A stretch of 64,000 nt of DNA from a virus. Position numbers and translations under genes: made by a program. The stretch is taken from the IMG/VR virus record IMGVR_UViG_3300042147_000020, positions 62,001 to 126,000 of that record, one strand, 5' to 3'. Position 1 is the first letter of the stretch, and every line of letters begins with the position of its first letter. The notes beneath the pieces are model-generated. The model was not told where the DNA came from, made no database searches, and saw only the letters and a program-made list of their open reading frames with translations. This document shows positions 10,063 through 18,812 of the stretch, piece after piece.

Positions 10063-10914
10063 TTAAAACATCGAGAGAATGATACCTTTAAAGACCGGAT
10101 GTAGCGGTTCCGAACGGATGTCCGACTTCATCTTATCCAGCGACGTCGTGGGGTTCCAACGATGCGCTTCGGCTAACTCAATGATCTGTTTCTTTTCCTT
10201 TGCGGGGAAAGTGCCAAAATGAACTCCATCACCAAAGAACTGTAACGTCACATGGTTGAAGGGCATTCTCGCAAGGTCCTTACCTCCTGTCAGCTTGCTG
10301 TTCCAGGAAGTGTAGGACTTCACCTTGCCTGTGTGGGATTCCAACAGGCGAAGCTTGGTGAAGTTGTAGCGAGACAACAGATCCACAGGCATGTGGGTGA
10401 TGATCAAAGCATCGTCGTTGTTCCCGCTGAGTTTCAAGTCAGACATCAACACAGGGCGATCCTGCATGACACCTGACAATTTCTGAATCACTCCGTCCTC
10501 CAAACCTCGAAGGAACATCTGCTTTTCAGTTTTCAGTTCCCTATGAAAGCAGTGTGGGTATTCCCGCATGATGCTTTTATAAGACTGACAGTAAACAACC
10601 ACCTTACAACGGTCGTGGGTGTAACGATCCACAGCCGCTTGGATGATTTGAATTTCTGCGGTTAATGCATCCACCAGAGGATCGGGGAACACCTTACTGT
10701 GGTCAGCCGTTGGGATGGCGCCTAAGATGTTTCTTATTAATGTACGCACGTTGATCCAAAGCGCATTCGCACTGAGGATCGGGGGTTTGCTTTTATGCTC
10801 GGGCATTTCTTCCGAAATGCCAAAAGCACTCTCCAACGCTAAAGCCGTAGCAATGGAAACGGGAACTTGCGTCCCCACCTCACGATCAGCTAGGACTTGA
10901 TAGTACTTGTCCAT
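10063..10914 (-). CDS. unknown protein coupled to the Mre11/SbcD-like gene
   Basis: 283 aa, no recognised domain. The start overlaps the end of the upstream SbcD-like gene by 29 nt, indicating coupled translation and probably a shared process (DNA end handling or recombination). Mixed alpha/beta composition, no signal or membrane segment. It could be an accessory nuclease or recombination factor; nothing in the sequence decides this. Confidence 0.65.
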   Translation of the reverse strand: MDKYYQVLADREVGTQVPVSIATALALESAFGISEEMPEHKSKPPILSANALWINVRTLIRNILGAIPTADHSKVFPDPLVDALTAEIQIIQAAVDRYTHDRCKVVVYCQSYKSIMREYPHCFHRELKTEKQMFLRGLEDGVIQKLSGVMQDRPVLMSDLKLSGNNDDALIITHMPVDLLSRYNFTKLRLLESHTGKVKSYTSWNSKLTGGKDLARMPFNHVTLQFFGDGVHFGTFPAKEKKQIIELAEAHRWNPTTSLDKMKSDIRSEPLHPVFKGIILSMF

Positions 10915-12022
10915 TCAACAACTCCTGAGTGGCTGCGATCAGCACGGGATCGTCGGTACGCTCCCGAACGCGTTTCATGACCATCTCAATAATATTGTCG
11001 GGGGTGATGGCAGCAGGAGTGAACGGAGTGATGATTGCGGAAACGGCTTCCCGATTAATCTTCTCCCCACCTACTGTCTTCTGGGTTAACCAGTGTAACC
11101 TGTAACGATCGGTAACTTCCTTGAAGCCCACCAGTATCGGTGCTCCCTTCTCGGCAATGATCCGCACATGACTATCAATCGGCATGGTGTTGATCAGGTT
11201 GTCGATCTTGGTTAAAGCTTCGTCTAAAGGCAGTCCCGTACAATCCACAGACTTATACAGCTTAGCCCCTTCAGTTACCACAAAACGAATCTCGTGGTCT
11301 ACGTTATCCCGATCCACCACTACACGGTAATGTCCTTTGTCTTCTTCTTCACCGTGAGTCAGGCGATCAAAGGAACCAGCAGCGAGAATGTTACCGTACT
11401 GCGAACGCTTGTGGATGTGGCCACCGAATACAAAGTACTTGGTGATCTCCATATAACGCTCAGGAATGTGGGTCGGCACTGGTACGTGAGAAGGAAGCTG
11501 GTAGTTGAACGCACCGTGTAGCACAGTGAAGTCTACCTGAGACAAGCCTTTCTCATGCAATTCCTTACACACGTCTTTCCAAACTTCGTCTGTCTCGTGT
11601 TTCCATTCGTCTGGGACGTACAGGACATTGATACCGAAACGTTCGATGTGTTCGATCGACAGGGACTCTACCCACTTGATGTCGCAGCCAATGTCAGCTA
11701 CGTCGTTCTCGGTGATAAAGTGTACCGACTGTTTCCAGTCGTGTGACGGAGTGCCTTCCAGAATGCGTACCACAATGTCCCTACGCTTACACATGTGCAG
11801 GAACAAGAACATCCAGCGACGAATCAGCGAGATGTTTGGATCAGGGTAATACACCAACCGATCAAACAGATCACCAGCAATGATGATCATGTCCAACTCA
11901 CCTGTCTCAGCGTTATCAGGAAACGCCTTTTGCAGGTTCTTCAGAATGTGGTCGGTTGATGTCTTGTTGTGCAGAAGGTGAACATCCCCCATTTCACCTA
12001 TACGCAACTTACGCCAAGTCAT
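10886..12022 (-). CDS. Mre11/SbcD-like metallophosphoesterase (recombination nuclease)
   Basis: About 378 aa. All calcineurin-like phosphoesterase motifs are present in order: GDVHL, AGDLFDR, a GNHD equivalent (EGTPSHDW), HGAF and GGHIHKR. This is the SbcD/Mre11/T4 gp47 arrangement, a two-metal nuclease for DNA ends that works with an SMC-like ATPase (SbcC/gp46). No such ATPase is in the window. The start chosen is ATG (MTWRKLR) overlapping the upstream gene; a GTG seven codons earlier is possible. The SSB-like gene lies close downstream. Confidence 0.85.
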   Translation of the reverse strand: MTWRKLRIGEMGDVHLLHNKTSTDHILKNLQKAFPDNAETGELDMIIIAGDLFDRLVYYPDPNISLIRRWMFLFLHMCKRRDIVVRILEGTPSHDWKQSVHFITENDVADIGCDIKWVESLSIEHIERFGINVLYVPDEWKHETDEVWKDVCKELHEKGLSQVDFTVLHGAFNYQLPSHVPVPTHIPERYMEITKYFVFGGHIHKRSQYGNILAAGSFDRLTHGEEEDKGHYRVVVDRDNVDHEIRFVVTEGAKLYKSVDCTGLPLDEALTKIDNLINTMPIDSHVRIIAEKGAPILVGFKEVTDRYRLHWLTQKTVGGEKINREAVSAIITPFTPAAITPDNIIEMVMKRVRERTDDPVLIAATQELLNGQVLSSPS

Positions 12023-12569
12023 AGTCGTCCGAAAGGAAATCACCAGTGGCCAAAGGAACAGCTACTGGTTTAGCGGCTGCGGCTGCAACTTCTTCAGGCG
12101 TGTCTGTGAAGCCCGTCACGTTGTAGTAGGCGAAGACTATACGCCACTCTGCGATCTCTTTAGGATCGAGTGCACCGTCCTTCACACGAGCTGTCAGCAC
12201 GTTCTTCAGGTAACGCTGACCGAGCTTCGGTACAATGTCATCCTTCTGCATCGCTTTGGAGATGTGTTCGAACATCGAGTCACGAGAACCACGCGCTTTG
12301 TGCAGGTTCATCGAACGACCAATCGCCGGACACTTGAACAGGAACTCGTTACCACGCCAGACCGTGATCGGACGCTGTACGGAATCGCTGTGACGCAACC
12401 AAGGCTCGTAAGACTTGATAGGTTCCCGGCTGATAATCATCGGGAGAATCGTGGTACGGAAGACCTCTTCCTGTACTCGGGGTAAATCTTCTTCGAATGC
12501 TTTTGCCAATACCTCGAACGCGTTTTTAACTTCGTCTGTATTGGGTACCGGTGCGCTTAGTGGGTTCAT
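12009..12569 (-). CDS. unknown 186-aa protein
   Basis: Acidic, helical N-terminus, a middle with basic patches (KARGSRDSMF), and an Ala-rich linker (VAAAAAKPVAVPL) before the tail GDFLSDDYDLA. The acidic tail is reminiscent of proteins that dock on replication partners, but no domain is recognised. Good RBS (GGAG) immediately after a perfect 16-bp inverted repeat. It overlaps the SbcD-like start by 14 nt. Confidence 0.65.
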   Translation of the reverse strand: MNPLSAPVPNTDEVKNAFEVLAKAFEEDLPRVQEEVFRTTILPMIISREPIKSYEPWLRHSDSVQRPITVWRGNEFLFKCPAIGRSMNLHKARGSRDSMFEHISKAMQKDDIVPKLGQRYLKNVLTARVKDGALDPKEIAEWRIVFAYYNVTGFTDTPEEVAAAAAKPVAVPLATGDFLSDDYDLA

Positions 12570-12583
12570 TAGTTATTTCTCCT

Positions 12584-12621
12584 ACAAAACTCCTAGGGTT
12601 GTTATACCCTAGGAGTTTTGT
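12584..12621 (-). terminator. perfect 16-bp inverted repeat between two genes
   Basis: ACAAAACTCCTAGGGT and its exact complement surround a 6-nt loop. It lies 36 nt past the upstream gene's stop and ends within 5 nt of the downstream gene's RBS. Works as a terminator on either strand, or as a structure presenting the RBS. Confidence 0.65.
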
Positions 12622-12657
12622 ATAAAGAGTTACGTTTGATAGATGGCGGTACTTTCT

Positions 12658-13200
12658 TCAGACAGCCTGGCCGACAGCAACGGACGTAGCATCCAGAGGC
12701 TCATCGGACAGACGGTGCACTTCAACGAAGTACACTTTGTTCGGCACTTGGCCGATCTTTGTAGCGAACTCGCGGCTGATCAGTTCAACCATGACCGGTT
12801 CCACAGGGACGGAGTCAAACACATCTTCGCCATCACGACGAGTATGGATGTTCAACTGGTTCGGGCAGATCGGATGATCGGCGGCGTCCTGGTATACGCG
12901 GTACATAGTATTAAGGCTCATGGCCTCCAGGAAGGTGAACACGATTTCAGGGGCTGCCGGAGCCTCTTCGTGATGGTGAAGACCATGCTGCAACGCGTTC
13001 AACTGAGTGCGGTGCATCTGGTTCACATTCATGGACAGGTCACGAATGGCCGACAACAGCGTGTTCTCCAACTCATCCTGACGCTGTTCCAGTCGAGCCA
13101 GACGTTCTGGGGTCGTCGGCGGACGCTGTGTTGGGGTCACTGGATCAGGAGTGTGGAGGTTGTGAAGGTCAGGAGCTTTGGTAAGGCCTGCATGAGACAT
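12658..13200 (-). CDS. unknown 180-aa protein with a coiled-coil segment
   Basis: Pro/Thr-rich N-terminus (HTPDPVTPTQRPPTTPE) followed by a heptad-like segment (residues about 31-70, RLARLEQRQDELENTLLSAIRDL) and a globular C-terminal half. No family recognised. The design suggests an oligomeric adaptor or minor virion component. It is the second gene after a 134-aa unknown, 11 nt apart. Confidence 0.6.
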   Translation of the reverse strand: MSHAGLTKAPDLHNLHTPDPVTPTQRPPTTPERLARLEQRQDELENTLLSAIRDLSMNVNQMHRTQLNALQHGLHHHEEAPAAPEIVFTFLEAMSLNTMYRVYQDAADHPICPNQLNIHTRRDGEDVFDSVPVEPVMVELISREFATKIGQVPNKVYFVEVHRLSDEPLDATSVAVGQAV

Positions 13201-13211
13201 GGGTTCTTTCC

Positions 13212-13616
13212 TTAATTACCGTTGTTGGCGTCGAAGATCGCTACGACTTTCGAGTTGATGATTTGAAGTTGCTTACCCACACTGTAAGTTACCCCGTCTT
13301 GCCCCACTTGAGCATCCACCCGTAGGCTCAGCTCACCTGGCTTGTTGGCGTCTTCCACCGCAACTGTCACGTCCACTTGGACTCGGTCGAAGTACGGCCT
13401 TAGTAGGTTAGTCAGGACTTTGGTAGTTTCTGACAGCAGTAGGCTTTGATTCTCCGAACAGATTTTAATAATGTACGGAAGAGAAGCAATGTTGCCACGG
13501 TAAAGGTGGCTCTGGGAGAAATCACTTACAAAGAAGTAACCTACCAGCTTGTCGAGTTTCTCTGAAATGTTCCCTACCCAACCGGAAGCACTCAGACTAG
13601 GTACTTGCACTGCCAT
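13212..13616 (-). CDS. unknown 134-aa protein
   Basis: Start behind AGGAGGGCC. The N-terminal half is helical. The C-terminal half looks like alternating beta strands (VQVDVTVAVEDANKPGELSLRVDAQV), a pattern seen in small baseplate or tail proteins. That is composition only; no family is recognised. Confidence 0.6.
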   Translation of the reverse strand: MAVQVPSLSASGWVGNISEKLDKLVGYFFVSDFSQSHLYRGNIASLPYIIKICSENQSLLLSETTKVLTNLLRPYFDRVQVDVTVAVEDANKPGELSLRVDAQVGQDGVTYSVGKQLQIINSKVVAIFDANNGN

Positions 13617-13665
13617 GAGATGGCCCTCCTATGAGATCATAGAATGGCTCAAGACTGGCAACCCA

Positions 13666-13699
13666 ACAAAAAAAGAAGGGGAGCCGAAGCTCCCTTTCA
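13666..13699 (-). terminator. intrinsic terminator
   Basis: GAAGGGGAGC/GCTCCCTTTC hairpin followed on the minus strand by a T-run, downstream of the 205-aa gene. Confidence 0.8.
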
Positions 13700-13701
13700 G
13701 T

Positions 13702-14319
13702 TTACAGTGAGGCGTTGTGCTTACTGGTCGGGTCATCCCGACGCTTACGGATTTCACGAATGATGTTCGAGATCGAATCTTTGAGATCCATCTGCTCGTC
13801 AAAGCGGAGTTCGTGATCACCTTCTAACAGTTCTTCGAAGAAGGTCCACGCTTCCCAGCCGCCATCATCGCGTTCTTCTACTATACCGTTGTTCAGGCGA
13901 CGGTAGTCGTAGTGGTCATGGCCAATCGCGTTCCCATGGATGTTCTGATAGGTATCAGAGTAACCATCCAACTGTTGACGCAGGAACATTGTACGGATTG
14001 TTGGGTCAGCCATGATGTAGCGCTGCATTACGATTGGAGCATGTTGCATTTGGGCGATCGTATTCAATTGCTTGATTACGTCGGCATCCCACATCGTCTG
14101 CACTGTACGTACGGCTGCACGTGCCGCACGCAAAGCGTTATCCCCGAAGAAATGTGCCCACTTCTCCCGAGCTGTGTCCATGAACAGTCGACCGGAGTCT
14201 GTCAGGTTCTGCGACAGGTTCATCGCTTGGTCTTTCAGATACTCAATCGTGTTCTGGTCACGTGGTGCGTACGCCAGCTCGTTAAAAGCTAGGGTACCAC
14301 CTTCAATGTAAATCGCCAT
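13702..14319 (-). CDS. unknown 205-aa protein, possibly virion-associated
   Basis: Strong RBS (AGGAAGGAGC). Helical, rich in Arg/Ala/Gln in the middle (ALRAARAAVRTVQ) and strongly charged at the C-terminus (REIRKRRDDPTSKHN). No signal peptide or membrane segment. No family recognised. Confidence 0.6.
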   Translation of the reverse strand: MAIYIEGGTLAFNELAYAPRDQNTIEYLKDQAMNLSQNLTDSGRLFMDTAREKWAHFFGDNALRAARAAVRTVQTMWDADVIKQLNTIAQMQHAPIVMQRYIMADPTIRTMFLRQQLDGYSDTYQNIHGNAIGHDHYDYRRLNNGIVEERDDGGWEAWTFFEELLEGDHELRFDEQMDLKDSISNIIREIRKRRDDPTSKHNASL

Positions 14320-14362
14320 GGTTACGCTCCTTCCTCACATACCTTACGGACGGGATGTAAGA

Positions 14363-14641
14363 TTAAACAAGGGAGAAGCCCCGCTGTTCCAGCCATTCTG
14401 CCGAAGAGTTAGAAGCCACCAGTGCCATTGACTCATCGTCGCCGGTTACTAGGTACAGGTCGTACTGGATCTTTCCGTCAGCTTCACGTTTACGAGCAGT
14501 GAAGGAGATCTTGCGGGTCTTCAGTTCATCGCGCATCTTGGCGAAGTCTTCAGGGGTTTGCTTTACCAGGGTAAGGTACATGGCGGGCGTGCTACATTGC
14601 CCGGACTTAACCATCTCCACTATTTTATCAACATTACACAT
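14363..14641 (-). CDS. unknown 92-aa protein
   Basis: Small alpha/beta protein with charged centre (FTARKREADGKIQYDLYLVTGDDE). Start behind AAGGAAAAG. It lies between the RNAP beta' N-part and the 205-aa gene, with a hairpin on the upstream side. No family recognised. Confidence 0.6.
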   Translation of the reverse strand: MCNVDKIVEMVKSGQCSTPAMYLTLVKQTPEDFAKMRDELKTRKISFTARKREADGKIQYDLYLVTGDDESMALVASNSSAEWLEQRGFSLV

Positions 14642-14662
14642 AATCGACTTTTCCTTAAAAGC

Positions 14663-14684
14663 GTGGGGACACTTAGATCCCCAC
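14663..14684 (-). terminator. terminator after RNAP beta' N-part
   Basis: GTGGGGA/TCCCCAC 7-bp stem with GCTTTT on the minus-strand 3' side. Confidence 0.7.
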
Positions 14685-14694
14685 AGATTCGGGG

Positions 14695-16116
14695 TTACTT
14701 GCCGTGATGGATAAAGTTGGCGATCGTGGCGATCATTGTGGAGGAAAGACTAACGTGTCCCGAGATTGCTCGTGGGGTACGTAGGTCCAACACACCGTTC
14801 TTGGGCGCCAGCGGGTCCAGCTTCACCAGGGTATCGTGGTCCAGAATCACAATGCCGTTCAAGGCATCGCCGTCAAAGTCAGCGTTCATACCGGAAAGGA
14901 TGTTCACAGACGGACTGATGGTGTTGATCGCTGGGTTCGTTTTAACGCGTTTCACGTAGAGCCGTTGCGCTGACAGACGAGTCAGGGTCGGGTTCCGCTG
15001 GAAGATCACTGGGATGCCGCCACGTGGGGCTTCAGCAATCAGTTCCTTGAACAGCTCATCAAGGAGCGGGTGATAGCACAGGGTGTTCTCGAAGAGGAAC
15101 TTGTTGGCCTCGTTCGGGGTGTAGCCTCGTTTCAGTAGCTTGTTGGTCAAGTGAACCTTGAACGTCATCACCGATAGAGACCATGGAAGTTCCAAGTCTT
15201 CGTAGTGGTGAGGATCAGACAGCGAGGAAATCACTGCACGGAAGGAGAAGCTATCCCGTGATCCAAAGATGTGCTTACGATACCAACCAGGCTTCCCACC
15301 CAACTGGGTAGAGATGAATGGGGCATAATAAGCGACCAACATGTTCAACGCTTTGATCGTTCGCAACTCGATCTCACGCTGACGCAGGGGTGTAGGCGAA
15401 TTCTCAATACTGCTGAACGCTCGCATGGCGTTTACGGCAGGAGTCATCCCGGTGTCGGCGTAAGTGCCGGTAGCGGTGTTCTCCGTGATAAACGTGATAC
15501 GTGAGGGACAGGGCAGATACTTACAGAAGATCTCCTTACGGTACATCTCAATGAACGTGAGAGTGTCGTCCATTTGCTGCTGGTTCTTGTTGTTCGGAAG
15601 GATCTCCCGCAAGAACAGGTTCATCAGTTGATCGAAGTTACGGTAGAAGGTGTTGATCCCTCGACCGAGTTGCAACGACTTGATGTAGTCCAGGACGTTG
15701 TTAGCGTCTTGGTTAGGTGGTTGATAGCCTGGGTTTGTAATCCAGTCTAGCAAGTTCACACCCTTGTACAGGAAGATTGGCTTCAGTACGTGGAATGCCC
15801 ACGGGTTGATCAGTGTGTCCACGCCACGGGGTGTGGTGATCCACAGGAGCGATTCTAGCGGTCGTTCCGTAACAGACATGCAGGTGAACCCGCAGTCGTC
15901 GCAGACAACCCCTACGTTGTGCTCGTACTTAACCTTCTTGCACTCACATGACGGAATCACGTCCAAGGTATCACCCTCGTAACGCGACATGATCATGCGG
16001 TTCAGCTTCTCCCGGTCTTCTTCGGTGGTGACATCGAAGTCGTTGATAATCACTGGAGCCGACGTCAAGCTATTGAACAGCTCATCGTGATCAACAATAA
16101 CTGCTTCTACACCCAT
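14695..16116 (-). CDS. RNA polymerase beta' subunit, N-terminal part, catalytic (non-virion RNAP)
   Basis: 473 aa. Carries the invariant active-site motif NADFDGDALNG (residues 411-421), whose three aspartates chelate the catalytic magnesium. An N-terminal zinc-ribbon-like CxC...CxxC (about 58-78; CECKK and CDDCGFTC) matches the beta' zipper/zinc region. The C-terminal half of beta' is a separate gene at 41-2017, about 13 kb away. Start behind CAGGAGAACC. It follows the shell-protein candidate directly, as phiKZ gp55 follows gp54. Confidence 0.92.
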   Translation of the reverse strand: MGVEAVIVDHDELFNSLTSAPVIINDFDVTTEEDREKLNRMIMSRYEGDTLDVIPSCECKKVKYEHNVGVVCDDCGFTCMSVTERPLESLLWITTPRGVDTLINPWAFHVLKPIFLYKGVNLLDWITNPGYQPPNQDANNVLDYIKSLQLGRGINTFYRNFDQLMNLFLREILPNNKNQQQMDDTLTFIEMYRKEIFCKYLPCPSRITFITENTATGTYADTGMTPAVNAMRAFSSIENSPTPLRQREIELRTIKALNMLVAYYAPFISTQLGGKPGWYRKHIFGSRDSFSFRAVISSLSDPHHYEDLELPWSLSVMTFKVHLTNKLLKRGYTPNEANKFLFENTLCYHPLLDELFKELIAEAPRGGIPVIFQRNPTLTRLSAQRLYVKRVKTNPAINTISPSVNILSGMNADFDGDALNGIVILDHDTLVKLDPLAPKNGVLDLRTPRAISGHVSLSSTMIATIANFIHHGK

Positions 16117-16141
16117 GGGGTTCTCCTGAAAATACCGGACA

Positions 16142-16172
16142 TAAAAAGAAAAGGGGCGCGAACGCCCCTTTC
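16142..16172 (-). terminator. intrinsic terminator after the shell-protein candidate
   Basis: GAAAGGGGCG TTCG CGCCCC hairpin followed by TTTTCTTTTTATG on the minus strand. It separates a probably very highly expressed gene from the RNAP gene. Confidence 0.85.
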
Positions 16173-16190
16173 ATTACCGCTTAGCCGAAA

Positions 16191-18194
16191 TCAGTTACGA
16201 CCCCAGTTGCCGGTGAACGGCGAGCTGAAGAGGCGGGAGTTCTGCTGGGTAGCGGTGCCGTAGTTGAAGAAGTTGCCCACGTTCTGATTAACAACCAGGT
16301 GGTCCAGAGCGTAACCGCCGCGCTGTACTTGACCTGCGTTGTCATCCAGACCTTTGGCCGGACGGACGTTCAGACCCGACTTCACGATCGCTTCCGACAG
16401 TGCGTCCAAGAACGTGTTGTCGAACGATACGCGACGAGCGAAGCCCTTGATCACGATGTCGCCAGAGATCAGTTGACGCAGGATTGCCTTGCGCTGATCC
16501 AGACGGACTTCCAGTGCGATGTTGGTGTTGCGGTGGGTGTCTTCCCACGCTTCAACCAGCTTCGGATTGGTTTTGCCAGCCAGGTTCAGGATTGCGACGT
16601 AGTCCAGCTCACGCAGGTCACGACGATTGCCTTCGCGATCGTAGTAGTAGCCCAGGTGGATGCGATCCTGATCGTCGTAGCAGACCGGAGCCGCTGCGTT
16701 GAACAGATTCTGGAAGTGACCCATGGTCAGGTTGTTCGCCGCTTGCAGGATTGCCATGCGGGCATCTTCGTTGCCGTTGGCGGCAGCGATGAAGGTTTGG
16801 TGAATCCAGCTCAGCTCACCAGCTTCTTCGATGTCCAGGGTGTAGATCAGCTTTGGAGCGATCAGCATGTTGATCAGTTGGCGCATTTCGTTGTCGCCGA
16901 ATTCGGCGCTACGAGTGTCCAGACGATCAGGCTTGGCTTGCGGATCACCGGTCAGGTTGATTTCGTAGCCCAGTGCGCCCAGGTCTTTCAGGTCAACGTC
17001 GTTGCCTTTACCTTTGTGGGTGCGGAAGGTACCGGACCAGTGCATGTTGCGGTTCAGACCCAGTGCAGTGCTGAGTGCCAACAGTTGCAGTTCCATGGTG
17101 ACGGCGTCAGTCATGGTGTCGATGGTGGTCATGACCAGACGAGGCTGGTACATTTGAGTAGCCATCGGCTGCTGCTGTTGGAACATGTTGCCCATCTGCG
17201 GCGCTTGCTGGAAACCGGCAGCGGCAGGTTGGTACATCAGATCAACGTACGCAGTAACGCGAGTGAGCTGACGGGACTGTTGCAGGCCGAACTGTGCATC
17301 GGTTTGGGTCTGTGCCGACATGCCGACAATGATGTCGCCACGAACTGGCAGGCCGACGATGTTCTCTTCATGTTGACGAGTGAAGTCAACACGAGCGATC
17401 ATTTGGTCGTTAGCACCAACTTCACCCAGGGTGAACGGTTCTTCAACCGAGCCCAGCTTGTTGTCCATGATGGTGTACACCGCCTGAGTGGCGTTGTGCA
17501 ACAGACGGTTGAAGCGGGTTTCGGTGAAGTCTTCGGTTTCGCTGTTGACGATCACGCAGCCGCCGTCGTGAACCAAGGCATTGATGCCGTAGCTGTCGAT
17601 GACGAACTTTTCCAGAACCGACCAGTACGACTTGTGCAGGTAGATGTCACCGGCAACAACGTCGACTTCGACCTGAGCACCGTTCAGGTTCAGGGTCGAG
17701 CTTTCCAGCGGAGAACCCGAGGATTCAATCATCAGGCTGTAGACCGCGATGTGGTTCTGACCGCCGACGGCTTCCTTGTAGCAGACCAGGATCGAGCTGT
17801 AGGTAACTGGGGTAGCGTTGTTGTCCAGAACCAGGAGACGGAAGTCAGCCTTCTGCTGTTCGTTCATGGTTTTGGCGATGCGGTCTTTCAGGCCTTGAAA
17901 GATGACGCTGACGTCTTCACCGGCCATGTTACGGCCAACTGGACGACGGTGGTTGGCGTTGATGTCGAGGACCGAACGGCCACGGCTACCGACGCGAGAA
18001 GAAGGCTGGTTCACGTTTGCACCTGCTTGAGCGAAAGACTGTTGTTGGGATTGTTGAGCTTGTGGTTGAACTTGTGGCTGCTCAGCCTGCGGAGCCGACT
18101 GAGATGCCTGGGGATTCAAACCTGCCGTACGCATGGCATCAGCCATTGCATTGTTCGGAGGAGTTTGTTCGTTACGGTTCTTCTGGACGGCCAT
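16191..18194 (-). CDS. chmA: candidate chimallin, the phage-nucleus shell protein
   Basis: 667 aa. Residues 1-55 are a Gln/Pro-rich disordered segment, followed by a long folded region and a short C-terminal tail (SPFTGNWGRN). The call is by synteny: it lies immediately upstream of the RNAP beta' N-part, the position of phiKZ gp54 (ChmA) next to gp55, and its length is close to the roughly 630 aa I recall for 201phi2-1 gp105. Codon choice is strongly biased to C/G-ending codons compared with neighbours, as expected for a very abundant protein. An early-type promoter lies about 85-110 nt upstream and a strong terminator follows. I could not confirm the fold from sequence. Confidence 0.65.
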   Translation of the reverse strand: MAVQKNRNEQTPPNNAMADAMRTAGLNPQASQSAPQAEQPQVQPQAQQSQQQSFAQAGANVNQPSSRVGSRGRSVLDINANHRRPVGRNMAGEDVSVIFQGLKDRIAKTMNEQQKADFRLLVLDNNATPVTYSSILVCYKEAVGGQNHIAVYSLMIESSGSPLESSTLNLNGAQVEVDVVAGDIYLHKSYWSVLEKFVIDSYGINALVHDGGCVIVNSETEDFTETRFNRLLHNATQAVYTIMDNKLGSVEEPFTLGEVGANDQMIARVDFTRQHEENIVGLPVRGDIIVGMSAQTQTDAQFGLQQSRQLTRVTAYVDLMYQPAAAGFQQAPQMGNMFQQQQPMATQMYQPRLVMTTIDTMTDAVTMELQLLALSTALGLNRNMHWSGTFRTHKGKGNDVDLKDLGALGYEINLTGDPQAKPDRLDTRSAEFGDNEMRQLINMLIAPKLIYTLDIEEAGELSWIHQTFIAAANGNEDARMAILQAANNLTMGHFQNLFNAAAPVCYDDQDRIHLGYYYDREGNRRDLRELDYVAILNLAGKTNPKLVEAWEDTHRNTNIALEVRLDQRKAILRQLISGDIVIKGFARRVSFDNTFLDALSEAIVKSGLNVRPAKGLDDNAGQVQRGGYALDHLVVNQNVGNFFNYGTATQQNSRLFSSPFTGNWGRN

Positions 18195-18279
18195 CTCTGG
18201 TTCCTTTTCTTTTCGAGGGTTACTAGCACAACATTAGCCAATGCACTATTCTAATACATTTACTGCTAAGTGTTCATGT

Positions 18280-18305
18280 TGGTAATATGTGGCTCAAATT
18301 GCTTT
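18280..18305 (-). promoter_or_regulatory. early-type promoter (TTTGAGCCACATATTAC)
   Basis: Minus-strand AATTTGAGCCACATATTACCAAC, upstream of the shell-protein candidate. Carries ATATTAC and the upstream TTTGA box. Confidence 0.7.
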
Positions 18306-18412
18306 GAATCAACTATTACCGATTCTTTGGATCATGCGCCCATATTCACTAAGTGCTCATCGCACCCAGAAGGATCATTTTCCTTATAAGATATAGTGGC
18401 GTATGTATTCTT

Positions 18413-18703
18413 TTACTTAATCAGGGTATTGCTGATCACACAGTGCACGTAATGTCCTGCGGCTTTAGCTGCTTTGCGAGCATCTATCTCAGCCAACGAT
18501 TCCATCAGTTGCTTGGAATCGAAAGGGAACTCGGTGATGGTGTGACCACGATCCTTGGAGATTCCTAGGACAACGTGTCGTTCGAACTTCTTGCGCTTAG
18601 CCTTCTTAGGCTGTTCTGGGATTTCCACTTCCGGAGCCTTACCGGTTGCACGAGCAATATCAAGGCGCATCTGTGCTTCCCAGTCTTTCAATTCTTTGGT
18701 CAT
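18413..18703 (-). CDS. unknown 96-aa basic protein
   Basis: Very Lys/Arg-rich centre (EQPKKAKRKKFERHVV), suggesting nucleic-acid binding, though no domain is recognised. An early-type promoter lies upstream. It is a single-gene unit between the shell-protein promoter and a divergent gene. Confidence 0.6.
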   Translation of the reverse strand: MTKELKDWEAQMRLDIARATGKAPEVEIPEQPKKAKRKKFERHVVLGISKDRGHTITEFPFDSKQLMESLAEIDARKAAKAAGHYVHCVISNTLIK

Positions 18704-18762
18704 AGCGGTTCAACTCCATAGTTGAGATAGATTAATGATAGATTCAGTGTGGTCTATCACGA

Positions 18763-18785
18763 GGATAATATGTATTTCAAATTCC
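18763..18785 (-). promoter_or_regulatory. early-type promoter (TTTGAAATACATATTAT)
   Basis: Minus-strand GAATTTGAAATACATATTATCC, 60-80 nt upstream of the 96-aa gene. It also lies just before the divergent plus-strand gene. Confidence 0.65.
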
Positions 18786-18812
18786 TTTGAATCCAGTTTA
18801 AGGGCGCCTACC

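Noticed and set aside
16299-18254. A 651-codon open frame antisense to the shell-protein gene
   Set aside because: Arises because the sense gene uses C/G-ending codons. The product is a low-complexity V/H/D-rich sequence with no RBS.
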